DNA of 58,587 nt, taken from positions 1 through 58,587 of the forward strand of contig JAAZLW010000066.1 of NCBI GenBank assembly GCA_012799135.1. The letters run 5' to 3'. Each line of letters begins with the position of its first letter. Position 1 is the stretch's first letter. This document shows, piece after piece, positions 1-8,860 of the stretch. A model generated the notes under the pieces. The model saw only the letters and a program-made list of their open reading frames with translations, ran no database searches and was not told the origin of the DNA. The position numbers were made by a program, and so were the translations under genes. This stretch comes from Bacillota bacterium. Lineage in GTDB: Bacteria; Bacillota; Limnochordia; DTU087.

Positions 1-2
1 AG

Positions 3-974
3 CTGATGACCGCCATCTTTGACCTGGACAAGAACATCATGGCTCAACGCTATAGCCATCTAGATACAGATCTCCCAGATAATGTCGTTGAGATGATTGG
101 CTCATCTTTTGAGGAGCTTATTGAAGAGACAAGAATGAACCCTGATGCCATTCTTTGGTGTGGAGTAGCTTGCCCTGGCCTTGTTTCATCCCATAGGGGC
201 GTTGTGGAGAGGTCCTCTAATTTGGGCTGGATAAAAGTGCCACTGAGTGCATTGATCTCAAAGCGCTTAGGCGGCTTACCGGTACATGTAGAAAATATAT
301 CCAACGCGGCTGCTTTGGCGGAAAAGGAGTATGGCTTAGGCCGGGGTCATAAGCACTTAGTCTTTATTAACCTATCAGTCGGTATTGGAGCAGGCATTCT
401 GGCTGATGGCGAGATCTATGGTGGAGTCAAGGGCTTTGCCGGCGAAATCGGGCATATGACCTTACTTACCGAGAATGGCCCGCTTTGTGCCTGTGGCCGG
501 CGGGGCTGCTTTGAAGCAGTTTGTGGTGTGAGGGCTGTTGTCGAAAGGGCGAAAGCTACAATCCCGGCAGAGACCTTTGCCGAGTATGGTATTTCCAAAG
601 ATGAATTGACCTTAGCGGATCTAGCTTTTTCCCCTTTGGCTAATTGTACCGAGGCCCAAAGGTTAATTGGGGAAGTAGGGCGCTTTATCGGCATCTTGGT
701 AGCCAATGTGGTCAACCTTCTCAACCCTGAAACCATTATTCTAGGTGGAGAACTATCGAATCTCGGTGACCGCCTGCTGCAGGCAGTCAAGGCAGAGGTG
801 GAAGCCCGTACTCTGGAAGAAATCCAAAAGACAGTGAGTATTCAGATCTCTAACATAAAAGGGAGTGCTCCTTTGATGGGAGCTTATGCCCTGGCACTGG
901 AAAGGATATTCTCCTTGGAGGAATGGGACGGTCAGCGGGTACAAGCGAATTGGGAGTATCAGATTAGCGGTTGA
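3..974 (+). CDS. ROK family protein (transcriptional regulator or sugar kinase), 5' end missing
   Basis: This is the C-terminal part of a ROK family protein, either a sugar-responsive repressor or a sugar kinase. The reading frame is open to the left edge. The first ATG is at 6, but the first residues match the middle of the usual ROK N-terminal ATPase fold, so the true start and any winged-helix domain lie outside the window. Counting from that ATG, residues 95-106 give VENISNAAALAE, 126-130 GIGAG, 147-150 EIGH, and 161-173 the ROK zinc site CACGRRGCFEAVC. It is followed by a terminator and then a sugar ABC importer, which suggests control of that operon by a sugar ligand. Without the N-terminus, repressor and kinase cannot be told apart; the ABC context favours a repressor. 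Confidence 0.9.
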   Translation: MMTAIFDLDKNIMAQRYSHLDTDLPDNVVEMIGSSFEELIEETRMNPDAILWCGVACPGLVSSHRGVVERSSNLGWIKVPLSALISKRLGGLPVHVENISNAAALAEKEYGLGRGHKHLVFINLSVGIGAGILADGEIYGGVKGFAGEIGHMTLLTENGPLCACGRRGCFEAVCGVRAVVERAKATIPAETFAEYGISKDELTLADLAFSPLANCTEAQRLIGEVGRFIGILVANVVNLLNPETIILGGELSNLGDRLLQAVKAEVEARTLEEIQKTVSIQISNIKGSAPLMGAYALALERIFSLEEWDGQRVQANWEYQISG

Positions 975-1025
975 GGATCAGGTCTTCATCATAAGGGGAG
1001 AGAAGGGGCTAATTCAATCCAGAGG

Positions 1026-1063
1026 TCAGGTATCTCTTCTGAGGGAGACCTGGCCTTTTCTTT
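1026..1063 (+). terminator. Intrinsic terminator after the ROK gene
   Basis: CAGGT at 1027-1031 pairs with ACCTG at 1048-1052, with further pairing inward (TCTC with GAG/GAGA). The hairpin is followed by a T-rich tract at 1056-1063. It ends the ROK transcript, so the ABC operon that starts at 1211 needs its own promoter. Confidence 0.7.
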
Positions 1064-1210
1064 GGACAAAATCGCCAGGGATGTCTCCATGCCTTACGCT
1101 TTTCGAGAACTGACCTGAGCTATGTAGACGTAAGCGAAAAGTCGCGATAGAAGGGAACCGGGCGAATTGGGCGAATCAGTTACTAAGACCAAATATGGGG
1201 AGGGGTTGTG

Positions 1211-2560
1211 ATGAAAAAACGCAAGTGGGTGTTGGCTCTATTAGTTGTCTGTGTTCTCGTTCTGCCGGTTGCACAAGCCTCAGCTGCTAAGAAGATCACG
1301 ATCACCTGGTGGCTAAATCCATGGCGCATTGAACCACCGGGGTTTCCGGAAGGACAAGCAGTAACGGCCGAGGACTACCCCCAATGGGTGAAGCAAGAGT
1401 TTGAGAAGCTGTACCCCAATGTAGAAGTCAAGTACGAGGTCGTGACCAATGCCGGGTATGAGCAGAAGATATCGGCTGCCATCTTGGCGGGTAATCCACC
1501 GGACGTCCTCCGCGACTATTCGTTCAAGAAAGCTTGGGCCATTCATGGTCTTTTGGAGCCGGTCGATGATTATGTTACCCCAGAAGATATTGCTGACTGG
1601 TATCCGGATGCCTGGAACAAGGCCCTAATCAACGGCAAGCATTACTTATTCCCGTGGAGCTATGGCACCAATGGCATGGGTTCCACTATGTTACTCAACC
1701 CCAAGATCTTTGCTGAGCGTGGTATAGAACTACCGGCATTGCCGTATCGCTCATGGACACTTGATGAGTTTTTGAGTGTAGCTAAGAAACTGTCTTGGGA
1801 CGATGACGGGGATGGCGTGAATGATCACTATGCCTTAGGCCTGGGAGCCCAAGACTCAGAGAACAATCCCGTATGGTTGTACATGCATGGAGCCCGCATG
1901 TTCAACGAAGATGAGACTGAGGTGATTATCGATTCTCCTGCAGGCATTCAGGGTTTGCAGTTCATGGTTGACATGATCTATGAGCACAAGATTGCACCCC
2001 CTGGTGCCGAAGGAATGGGTATCTATGACATCATTAACCTATTCCACAGCAAGAAGACAGCCATGGGCTATGGAGGCCCCTATGAGATCGGACGCATCTA
2101 CCGATATGTAAATGAAGGCAAATTGGATGAGCCTTTTGAGGTCAAGATAGCGCAGTTTCCTCACATACCTGAAATTGGTCCAGTGGCTTATCATGCCAGT
2201 GGTGGTTTCATGGTGTTTAAGCAGCGGGATTCGGAAAAGAAGAAGATGGTCATGGAGTTCTGCCGGTTCTTGACCAATCCTGAGAATACTCGCTTGCTCA
2301 AGTCCCTGCTGTATATTACGGCACGGGATTCTGTTAACCAAGATCTCTACGTAGATAGCGTTTTTGCTGATGAGGTCTCAATCTATGCCAATGCCATCCA
2401 AAACGGCCATCAGTACTACGGGAGTCTGGATGTGGACTTTACTCCTGCCCGTAAGTTTTGGCAGGCTGCCTTTGAGGCGGCGTTTACCAGGGACAAGACT
2501 CCGAAGGAGGCCCTGACCGAGTTCGCGCAAGAGGCCAACAAGGTATTGTTCAAGAAATAG
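1211..2560 (+). CDS. Carbohydrate ABC transporter substrate-binding protein (family 1)
   Basis: Extracytoplasmic sugar-binding lipoprotein-like or secreted receptor of a CUT1-type ABC importer, 449 residues. A short Lys/Arg start and hydrophobic stretch ending near AQASA form a signal peptide of about 26 residues. The mature protein begins with the TITWWLNPWR type strand usual in family 1 binding proteins, and has the long two-lobe length of that family. No lipobox Cys is evident. The ATG at 1211 fits the upstream GGAGGGG; a GTG at 1208 is also in frame but too close to it. Two permease genes follow, and no ATPase gene is present here, so a shared MsmX-type ATPase probably energises the system. 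Substrate is unknown. Confidence 0.92.
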   Translation: MKKRKWVLALLVVCVLVLPVAQASAAKKITITWWLNPWRIEPPGFPEGQAVTAEDYPQWVKQEFEKLYPNVEVKYEVVTNAGYEQKISAAILAGNPPDVLRDYSFKKAWAIHGLLEPVDDYVTPEDIADWYPDAWNKALINGKHYLFPWSYGTNGMGSTMLLNPKIFAERGIELPALPYRSWTLDEFLSVAKKLSWDDDGDGVNDHYALGLGAQDSENNPVWLYMHGARMFNEDETEVIIDSPAGIQGLQFMVDMIYEHKIAPPGAEGMGIYDIINLFHSKKTAMGYGGPYEIGRIYRYVNEGKLDEPFEVKIAQFPHIPEIGPVAYHASGGFMVFKQRDSEKKKMVMEFCRFLTNPENTRLLKSLLYITARDSVNQDLYVDSVFADEVSIYANAIQNGHQYYGSLDVDFTPARKFWQAAFEAAFTRDKTPKEALTEFAQEANKVLFKK

Positions 2561-2593
2561 TAGGGGCTTTCGAAAAACAGGTAGATGGTGCAA

Positions 2594-2624
2594 AGGGCGG
2601 GGCTGCTTTGCAGTGTCCCGCCCT
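2594..2624 (+). promoter_or_regulatory. Intercistronic hairpin between binding protein and first permease
   Basis: AGGGCGGG at 2594-2601 pairs perfectly with CCCGCCCT at 2617-2624, and inside it CTGC (2603-2606) pairs with GCAG (2610-2613) around a TTT loop. There is no T tract. Such hairpins after binding-protein genes often protect the upstream message or reduce read-through, giving more binding protein than permease. It also argues against the in-frame ATG at 2585 as start of the permease. Confidence 0.6.
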
Positions 2625-2632
2625 GCTGCAAT

Positions 2633-3541
2633 ATGGATCAGGAGGTCATTGCCAAGACCATGGCTAGTGTGTGGGCAAGAATCAAGAAAGACAGATGGGC
2701 TTATATTTTCCTTCTCCCGAGTTTTGCCTTCTTCGCAACCTTCTTTCTTTTTCCGGTCATCTGGTCGATCGTTCTTAGCTTCCTGGACTATCAGGTTTGG
2801 GGAGCTAGTTTTGCTGGACTAGACAACTATAGAGAGATCATGACAGACCGCATTTTCTGGATATCACTTCGCAACAATTTCCTTTATGCGCTAGGGGTTG
2901 TACCGCTTTGGTTGGGTAAAGCTTTACTCATTTCCGCCTTGATTTTTCCGTTTCGCAAATCGATTCAAACATTTTTCAAAGCGGCTTTCTACCTGCCACA
3001 TGTGACGTCATCAGTGATTATTTCCATGATCTGGCTTTGGATTTACAATCCTCCGTTTGGACTTTTGAACTACATAGTGTCCCTATTTGGCAGGGAAGGC
3101 ATTGCCTGGTTGGGAAACACGAAGACAGCTTTACCTGCCCTAGTAGCTCAGACGGTGATTATGGGGGGCGGCTCATCTATTGTTCTCATCTCTGCCGCCA
3201 TGAATGGCATCCCAACCCACCTTTACGAAGCAGCGGAGTTAGATGGGGCCTCGAAGCTGGTTACATATCTGTGGATTACATTGCCACTACTCAAGCCGAC
3301 GATTTTGTACCTCATGGTTATGGGCACCATCTCTTCCTTTCAGGTCTTTACCCAAGTCTATATGATGACCAAGGGAGGACCCCAGTTCGCTACTACTACT
3401 ATCGTATATCTCATCTTTGAAAAGGCTTTTCTCAATTTCCAGTTCGGGCCGGCTTCGGCTATGGCAGTTGTCTTGTTTGGCATTATTTTCTGTTTTGCCC
3501 TGATTCAGTTTAAGTGGCTAGGTGAAGAGATTGAGTATTAG
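2633..3541 (+). CDS. Carbohydrate ABC transporter permease (MalF/LacF type)
   Basis: Membrane permease of the CUT1 sugar importer, about 302 residues, with six predicted membrane segments. The cytoplasmic EAA loop that contacts the ATPase is clear (EAAELDGASK...LPLLKP). An in-frame ATG at 2585 lies before the intercistronic hairpin and is unlikely. The ATG at 2633 is used here, but the best Shine-Dalgarno (GGAGG at 2641-2645) precedes the in-frame ATG at 2660, so the protein may begin at MASVWARIKK. It follows the binding protein and is followed by the partner permease. Confidence 0.9.
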   Translation: MDQEVIAKTMASVWARIKKDRWAYIFLLPSFAFFATFFLFPVIWSIVLSFLDYQVWGASFAGLDNYREIMTDRIFWISLRNNFLYALGVVPLWLGKALLISALIFPFRKSIQTFFKAAFYLPHVTSSVIISMIWLWIYNPPFGLLNYIVSLFGREGIAWLGNTKTALPALVAQTVIMGGGSSIVLISAAMNGIPTHLYEAAELDGASKLVTYLWITLPLLKPTILYLMVMGTISSFQVFTQVYMMTKGGPQFATTTIVYLIFEKAFLNFQFGPASAMAVVLFGIIFCFALIQFKWLGEEIEY

Positions 3542-3598
3542 GGAGGTGCAGGGCCACTTCTTCTCCACCGGATGTGGAGCCCGTGTGGTCTGGTTTCG

Positions 3599-4426
3599 AT
3601 GAAAAGAGGCATAGCATTGCGTAAGGCGGTCACTTTCGTGATCTTGCTAATCCTGGCATTAGCCGCCATCATACCCCTTTATTGGATGGTGGTAACGGCT
3701 ATTCAGAGGCCGACTTTGACCATGCAGTTTCCTCCGGAATGGATTCCAGCAGACCCTACCTTGGATAATTTCCGGCGCTTTTTCGAAAGACCATACGTTT
3801 GGGACTGGACGATCAATAGTATTATAGTGGCAGTGACAGTCACCACTTTGCAGATCTTTGCATCAGCTTTAGCAGGCTATACCTTTGCCAAGAAGCGATT
3901 TCTTGGGTCACAAGTACTGTTTTGGCTCTATGTCGGGTCAATGATGGTGCCCGATCAGGTGACATTGGTGCCCTTGTACTTACTTATGAGTAAGCTGGGT
4001 TTCTTGGATTCATTTAAAGGGCTGATTCTACCGGGATTGGCGGGGCCCTTCGGTGTTTTTCTCATGAAACAGTATATCAGCACTTTGCCCTCGGAACTGA
4101 TCGATGCTGCCAAGATCGATGGGTGCAGTGAGTGGGGCATTTTCCAGAAGGTGGTCTTGCCACTATCCAAACCCGGTCTGGCTGTCTTGGCCATCTTTAC
4201 TTTTGTTGGGCAATGGAATTCTTTCACCTGGCCATTGATTGTCACCAGTAGCTCTAACATGCGTACTCTGCCCGTAGGTCTGGCACTCTTGCAGGAAGAG
4301 GTGCCAATGCAGTTTGCTCTACTCATGGCAGGGGCTACCTATGCTGCTATCCCGATGTTGATCGTATTTCTCTCGTTCCAACGCTATTTCTTGGAAGGGG
4401 TAACTGTAGGCGCATTGAAAGGTTAG
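3599..4426 (+). CDS. Carbohydrate ABC transporter permease (MalG type)
   Basis: Second permease of the sugar importer, about 275 residues. After a short basic N-terminus comes a hydrophobic segment ending in PLYWMVVTA, typical of MalG relatives. The EAA loop is present as DAAKIDGCSEW...LPLSKPG, with Asp in the first position. The frame extends upstream to 3572, but the ATG at 3599 gives the usual MKRG-type start; no strong Shine-Dalgarno is seen for either, so the start is uncertain. It lies 57 bases after the first permease and should form the heterodimeric channel with it. Confidence 0.9.
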   Translation: MKRGIALRKAVTFVILLILALAAIIPLYWMVVTAIQRPTLTMQFPPEWIPADPTLDNFRRFFERPYVWDWTINSIIVAVTVTTLQIFASALAGYTFAKKRFLGSQVLFWLYVGSMMVPDQVTLVPLYLLMSKLGFLDSFKGLILPGLAGPFGVFLMKQYISTLPSELIDAAKIDGCSEWGIFQKVVLPLSKPGLAVLAIFTFVGQWNSFTWPLIVTSSSNMRTLPVGLALLQEEVPMQFALLMAGATYAAIPMLIVFLSFQRYFLEGVTVGALKG

Positions 4427-4469
4427 AAGGTATAGGATTGCTCTACCATGATTGGAAAGGTGGATTTTC

Positions 4470-5285
4470 TTGTTGATTACATTTGATCTGGACGGCGTCT
4501 TGCAGGTTAACCCCTTCCGTCGGGGCGTATTCCCGGAGGTCTGTGGCAAGATTGGAGAGACCTTGGTGGAAGAAAGCGGGCAAGAACCCAGGACCGCATC
4601 CAAGCGAGTGATGAAGATGATCCGGGAAGAATCAAGGCGACGTCTTCTGGCCGGCGCCTATGTCGATGCTTATGATTGGGATGATATCATTCTTACTGTA
4701 GCTAAGGCGGTGGAAAGCCCTGCTCGTTTTGATATCGAGCAGTCAGTGATCAAATACTGCACACCAGAATATATCTCTTCTTACCCATATGCAGCTAGTA
4801 CCCTAGCGGAACTGTCCTCTCGGGGCATACGACTAGCGGTTGTCACCAATGGCTTTTATAAGTATCAAAATCCTGTGATGACGGGTCTGGGGTTAAGACA
4901 TTTCTTCGATGATTTTATTACCCCAGAGATGATCGGTACCGTCAAGCCCTATGCTGCGATCTACCAAGCAGCGGTCAAAGGAGAGCCTAGCGTGTGTCTA
5001 CATGTGGGTGACACAATCATCCACGATGTTTGGGGTGCAGACCAGGCCGGCTTTGAGCCGGTATGGGTAGTGCGGGATTTGGCCGGTGATCTGGCTGATC
5101 TCAAGCCTTGGGAGAGGCCTACTCGACCAGAGGTAGAGGTTCTTATGAGAAAGGCTTTCGACTCAGATTCCTGCCCGGAGGCATATCCAGAGGCTAGGGT
5201 CGAAGATTGCCGAGCAGCTTATATAATCAAAGATCTTTCTGAGCTCCTAGCTGTGGTTGAATACGCTCAGCGTAAGGTGGCGTAG
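4470..5285 (+). CDS. HAD superfamily hydrolase (subfamily IA phosphatase)
   Basis: Predicted cytosolic phosphatase of the haloacid dehalogenase superfamily, about 271 residues. Motif I FDLDGVLQ lies at the very N-terminus, motif II is VVTNG, the motif III lysine is in TVKPYAAIY, and motif IV is HVGDTIIHDVWGA, so all catalytic residues are present. AAAGGTGG at 4456-4463 supports a TTG start at 4470 or 4473 over the TTG at 4452 that lies before it. The gene follows the ABC permeases and may dephosphorylate a sugar phosphate from the imported substrate. The substrate cannot be inferred from sequence, and the family also contains haloacid dehalogenases and phosphonatases. Confidence 0.85.
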   Translation: MLITFDLDGVLQVNPFRRGVFPEVCGKIGETLVEESGQEPRTASKRVMKMIREESRRRLLAGAYVDAYDWDDIILTVAKAVESPARFDIEQSVIKYCTPEYISSYPYAASTLAELSSRGIRLAVVTNGFYKYQNPVMTGLGLRHFFDDFITPEMIGTVKPYAAIYQAAVKGEPSVCLHVGDTIIHDVWGADQAGFEPVWVVRDLAGDLADLKPWERPTRPEVEVLMRKAFDSDSCPEAYPEARVEDCRAAYIIKDLSELLAVVEYAQRKVA

Positions 5286-5329
5286 TCCTGGAAGGTGCGA
5301 ACTAGTCGTTTCTCTTGGTGGGAGGCAGG

Positions 5330-5362
5330 ATGACTGAGACTGGGGGCAGCAATACATGTTAG
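5330..5362 (+). other. Ten-codon mini-ORF with strong ribosome-binding site before the serine hydrolase
   Basis: GGGAGGCAGG directly precedes an ATG at 5330 that opens a 10-codon frame (MTETGGSNTC) ending in TAG at 5360-5362. The hydrolase ATG at 5356 lies inside this frame in another phase and has no comparable Shine-Dalgarno of its own. The mini-ORF may therefore couple translation of the hydrolase. This is inferred from layout only. Confidence 0.35.
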
Positions 5363-6423
5363 TGCGAACGTTAGGGTTGGTTAAGCGATTCGTCGACGAG
5401 AGAAATACATCTGGAGCGGTCATGTTAGTTGGCTACAGAGGGAGGATGTATGGGCCATATCCCGTAGGGTCTATGGGTTTCCTCTCTGATTCCAAGCCGG
5501 TTATGGAGGATACCATCTATGACCTCGCCTCTCTGACTAAAGTCGTAGCAACAACCACTGCTGCATTACTACTGCTAGAGGATGGGGTCATGTCTCTTAA
5601 ACACACAGTGGGCTCTTTTTATGCGAAAGCTCCCCCCGATAAGGCGGAGATCACCCTCGAGCAGCTTTTAACCCATACTGCTGGGATACCCCAGATCGAG
5701 CTGTATCGGGAGCTAAGTGATCCCGATACAGCTATCGAACACATCCTCCATACCGAGCTCGCCTTTAAGCCCGGTACCCAGGTTCTGTATTCATGTCTTC
5801 ATTTTATCTTGCTGGGCAAGATCTTGGAACTGTGCGCTTCCGAGACTCTCGATGTTTTCGTTACTCGCCACATTTTCGAGCCCTTAGGCATGTATGATAC
5901 TTGTTTCAATCCGCCGAAGGGGATCCATGATCGGATTGCTTATACCGAGTGGTGTGATATGGAGAAGGCCTTTATTCGGGGTAAGGTACATGATGAGAAC
6001 AGTCGGTTTTTAGGTGGAGTCAGTGGTAATGCAGGACTCTTTTCCACCGCTGCCGATCTGGGGGTTTTTGCCACCATGCTCTTGCAGCAAGGAGCCCATA
6101 GTAAGCGACAAGTACTACATCCCCGTACCGTTAGGTTGCTGAATACAAATCGTACCCCGGGGCTAAATGAGAGTAGGAGCATTGGCTGGATGATGAAAGG
6201 CAATGGTTTTTGCTCAGGCGGTGATCTGATTTCCAATCGGGCCTTTGGGCATACCGGATTTACCGGGACATCGCTTTGGATTGATCCAGAGCTGCGGGCG
6301 TTCTTTGTATTGCTGACTAACAGAGTTCACCCCACCAGGAATAACGATGAGATCATCAGATTTAGGCCTGTCTTTCATAACGCGGCTATTGCGGAGTTGG
6401 GGGAGCCTATCCTGGGTAAATGA
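5356..6423 (+). CDS. Serine hydrolase of the beta-lactamase class C / esterase family
   Basis: Predicted serine hydrolase, 355 residues, of the family that includes class C beta-lactamases, DD-peptidases and esterases. The nucleophile motif SLTK (SxxK) is near residue 60 in DLASLTKVVATTTAA. The tyrosine motif is YSC in place of the usual YSN (LYSCLHFILLG), and HTGFTGTS supplies the third (K/H)TG box. No signal peptide is visible, so it acts in the cytoplasm. It ends a sugar ABC operon, as do related hydrolases in amino-sugar or muropeptide recycling operons, so a sugar ester or peptide link in the imported compound is a possible substrate. Confidence 0.85.
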   Translation: MLVRTLGLVKRFVDERNTSGAVMLVGYRGRMYGPYPVGSMGFLSDSKPVMEDTIYDLASLTKVVATTTAALLLLEDGVMSLKHTVGSFYAKAPPDKAEITLEQLLTHTAGIPQIELYRELSDPDTAIEHILHTELAFKPGTQVLYSCLHFILLGKILELCASETLDVFVTRHIFEPLGMYDTCFNPPKGIHDRIAYTEWCDMEKAFIRGKVHDENSRFLGGVSGNAGLFSTAADLGVFATMLLQQGAHSKRQVLHPRTVRLLNTNRTPGLNESRSIGWMMKGNGFCSGGDLISNRAFGHTGFTGTSLWIDPELRAFFVLLTNRVHPTRNNDEIIRFRPVFHNAAIAELGEPILGK

Positions 6424-6642
6424 CTTCGGTATCTCTGATTAGCTAACGGCCCATAGGGAGAAGGGCATCGATTCTTTTGGGTTAAGCGGCTTCCAGAACA
6501 AGCGCCAGATTACTTAAGCTGGGGTGATGACAGTGAAGCTGTTGCCTATGTTTTTGGCGCAGGATTCCTATGGAGGAATCAGCCAGGCGCACTGGAATGG
6601 TTAGAGGTTAGTTGCTAATACGTCCGAGACCCTGCGGCAAAA

Positions 6643-6665
6643 GGGGCTACCTTCTAGGTAGCCCC
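6643..6665 (-). terminator. Terminator of the ribose-type ABC operon
   Basis: A perfect 9-bp stem, GGGGCTACC (6643-6651) with GGTAGCCCC (6657-6665), around a 5-base loop. On the minus strand it is followed by TTTT (6639-6642). It lies between the convergent serine hydrolase gene and the ABC binding protein and may act in both directions. The 6424-6642 stretch otherwise holds only a 25-codon frame of doubtful meaning at 6527-6604. Confidence 0.7.
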
Positions 6666-6696
6666 CACAGCAGCAATTCAGCATATTCGCTTCTTT

Positions 6697-7677
6697 TTAT
6701 TTTACATAAAACGCGTCTACATTATCCTTGGTCACTATGTTGGTGCCGGTATCGACTACACCGGGTAAGGGATTAATCCCCTTGGTCTGCCAGCCTTCCA
6801 CTGGCTTAATCAGGTCATGCCTGACACTGTATAGCATCAGCATGGACCAGTAGCCCATGTTCCAGGTTCCTTGGGCGATGGAGGCATCGATGATGCCTTC
6901 TTTGATGAGATCTAGTGTGCCCTGATCTGTGTCGAAGCTGACGATCCTGACTATACCGGCTTTGCCGGCCTCCCTTACTGAAGTGGCAGCACCGACTCCG
7001 CCCAGGGCATCTGTACAGAAGATGCCGCTTAAAGTGGGATGGGCCTGCAGGAAGCCAGCTACTAAGGTGGCGGCAATGGTTTGGTCGTTGTTGTCATTTC
7101 CGACGGCAACCACCTTGACATCGGGATGTTCCCTGGCTAGTGTCTCTGTGAACCCGGCTTTTCTCTCTTCGTGGTTCAGCTGACCGGTCACGGTGGAGAT
7201 GGCTACTTCACCTTTGCCTCCGATCAGTCTAGCCAGATAGCGGGCGGCCATGGCGCCTGCATTGTAGTTACCTGTTCCTAGATAGCAATAGCGCTGACTC
7301 AAAGGTGAGTCTGCATCAAAGGTAACGACGGGGATCCCGGCTTCGATGGCCTTATCGATGGGAGCTCTTAACCCATCGGGGTTGGCACAGGTTACGGCGA
7401 TGCCCGCCGGACTCTTGGCAATAACCTGCTCCAGTACTGTAACCTGTTGATTTACGTCAGCTTGGGGCGCACCTGTATAGATCGCCTTTACCCCCAACAG
7501 CTTTGCAGCATCTTCCATTCCGGCAAAACAGCCTTTCCAATACTCTATACCGGAGACAAAGGTAACCATATAATACTCTTCTTTTGGATCACCAACAAAG
7601 GGGTTACCCGCTCCTAAGGCCGAGCTAGAAAAGGCTAGCACTAACAGCACAGCTACTACCAGAAAGCGTTTCGTCAC
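6697..7677 (-). CDS. Sugar ABC transporter substrate-binding protein (RbsB/periplasmic-binding type)
   Basis: Extracellular receptor of a ribose-type (CUT2) ABC importer, 326 residues from the chosen start. The GTG at 7677 is preceded at good spacing by AAGGAGG, which rules out the longer frame from 7713. The N-terminus (TKRFLVVAVLLVLAFSSSALG) is a signal peptide. The rest is a Peripla_BP_4 fold with the typical TFDADSP and LGTGNYNAGAMAARYL stretches, the latter lining the sugar cleft in RbsB. It is the last gene of the minus-strand operon, separated by about 150 bases from the permease gene. The ligand could be a pentose, another monosaccharide, or a nucleoside-like compound. Confidence 0.92.
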   Translation of the reverse strand: MTKRFLVVAVLLVLAFSSSALGAGNPFVGDPKEEYYMVTFVSGIEYWKGCFAGMEDAAKLLGVKAIYTGAPQADVNQQVTVLEQVIAKSPAGIAVTCANPDGLRAPIDKAIEAGIPVVTFDADSPLSQRYCYLGTGNYNAGAMAARYLARLIGGKGEVAISTVTGQLNHEERKAGFTETLAREHPDVKVVAVGNDNNDQTIAATLVAGFLQAHPTLSGIFCTDALGGVGAATSVREAGKAGIVRIVSFDTDQGTLDLIKEGIIDASIAQGTWNMGYWSMLMLYSVRHDLIKPVEGWQTKGINPLPGVVDTGTNIVTKDNVDAFYVK

Positions 7678-7825
7678 AGCCAAATCCTCCTTTTGGGTAG
7701 ATCTCCATACCAAGACCGCATTCTGCCAACAGCTGTTCTCGAGTTTTCACCTCCTCAAGCCTGTGATAGATGGCTGTTTTTTGTATCGGTACTACTCTGC
7801 GTGTGCATCGTACTAGACGAACAGA

Positions 7826-8842
7826 CTATTTAGTGAGATAGGCAGATTGATGGGTAAGAAAATCCAACAAGACTGCACTAATCAGGATGATGCCGGTAAT
7901 CAGATCCTGCCAATAGACTGAAACATTGAGCAGGACCAGTGCATTATTTACCAGAGCCAGAAGAATTACTCCTAGTACGGAACCTAAGACAGTCCCTTCA
8001 CCGCCACGCAGGCTGGCACCACCGATGACAGAGGCTGCTATAGCCCGCATCTCTGCGGACATACCGGCATTGGGGGCAGCCACGGTAAACCTGGATAGGG
8101 TGAGTATTCCGGTTATAGCCGCTAGTGTACCTGTTAGGAAAAACACCCCGGTCTTGACTTTGGATACATTGATTCCGGAAAGGGCAGCGGCTTTTTCGTT
8201 GCTTCCCACATAGAAGACTTGACGCATAGCTGCAGACCGGCGCATGGCAAAATCCATAATCACAACGATGACAAGGTAGATTAATACCATCACCGGGAAC
8301 CCTAGGATTCTGCCTCCACCTAGGAACTTAAAGCTCTTAGATATTCCTGCTAGGGATAAGGGTGACCCTTTAGTCAGTACATAGGAGCTGCCTCGGGCAA
8401 TACTCATCATTCCCAGGGTTGTGATAAAGGGATTGAGGCCCACATGGCCGATAAAGTAACCATTGATTAGTCCACATAGCATTCCCACACCTAAAGCAAT
8501 CACGGCTGCCAGCCAGATGTTCATTCCACCCAGGTAGAGGGAGCCGGCGACAACTCCGCTCAGGGCCATGACTGAGCCTACGGAGAGATCAAAGCCGCCA
8601 AGGACCAGAGCTACAGTCATGCCTACAGCGATTATGCCATCAGCAGCCAGGCCAATGGCGGTGGTAGTAATATTAGCCCTGGTTAGGAAATGAGGGGTGA
8701 GAAAACTCAAGATTAGCGAAAAACCAATGATAATAATAAAGAGCGTGAATTCCCGAAAACCAAGTGCCTTAGCCAATAGGCTGCTTGGCCGGGTTAGTTC
8801 TGTCCTCGTCTCTATGGATTGTCCCCCTGAAGCTTGACTCAC
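7826..8842 (-). CDS. Sugar ABC transporter permease (RbsC type)
   Basis: Membrane permease of the CUT2 importer, about 338 residues, mostly hydrophobic, with the BPD_transp_2 hallmark GGFDLSVGSVMALSGVVAG and the later GASLRGGEGTVLGS loop. An ATG at 8860 overlaps the stop of the ATPase gene, but AAAGGAG inside that stretch is well placed for the GTG at 8842, giving MSQASGG as the start. Genes for ATPase, permease and binding protein run in the usual rbsA-rbsC-rbsB order. The tight junction with the ATPase gene suggests translational coupling. Confidence 0.92.
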   Translation of the reverse strand: MSQASGGQSIETRTELTRPSSLLAKALGFREFTLFIIIIGFSLILSFLTPHFLTRANITTTAIGLAADGIIAVGMTVALVLGGFDLSVGSVMALSGVVAGSLYLGGMNIWLAAVIALGVGMLCGLINGYFIGHVGLNPFITTLGMMSIARGSSYVLTKGSPLSLAGISKSFKFLGGGRILGFPVMVLIYLVIVVIMDFAMRRSAAMRQVFYVGSNEKAAALSGINVSKVKTGVFFLTGTLAAITGILTLSRFTVAAPNAGMSAEMRAIAASVIGGASLRGGEGTVLGSVLGVILLALVNNALVLLNVSVYWQDLITGIILISAVLLDFLTHQSAYLTK

Positions 8843-8860
8843 TTCTACATCTCCTTTCAT

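Noticed and set aside
6527-6604. 25-codon frame MTVKLLPMFLAQDSYGGISQ... after the serine hydrolase
   Set aside because: Has a modest GGGG site but is too short to judge and matches nothing I know; it may be a gene remnant.
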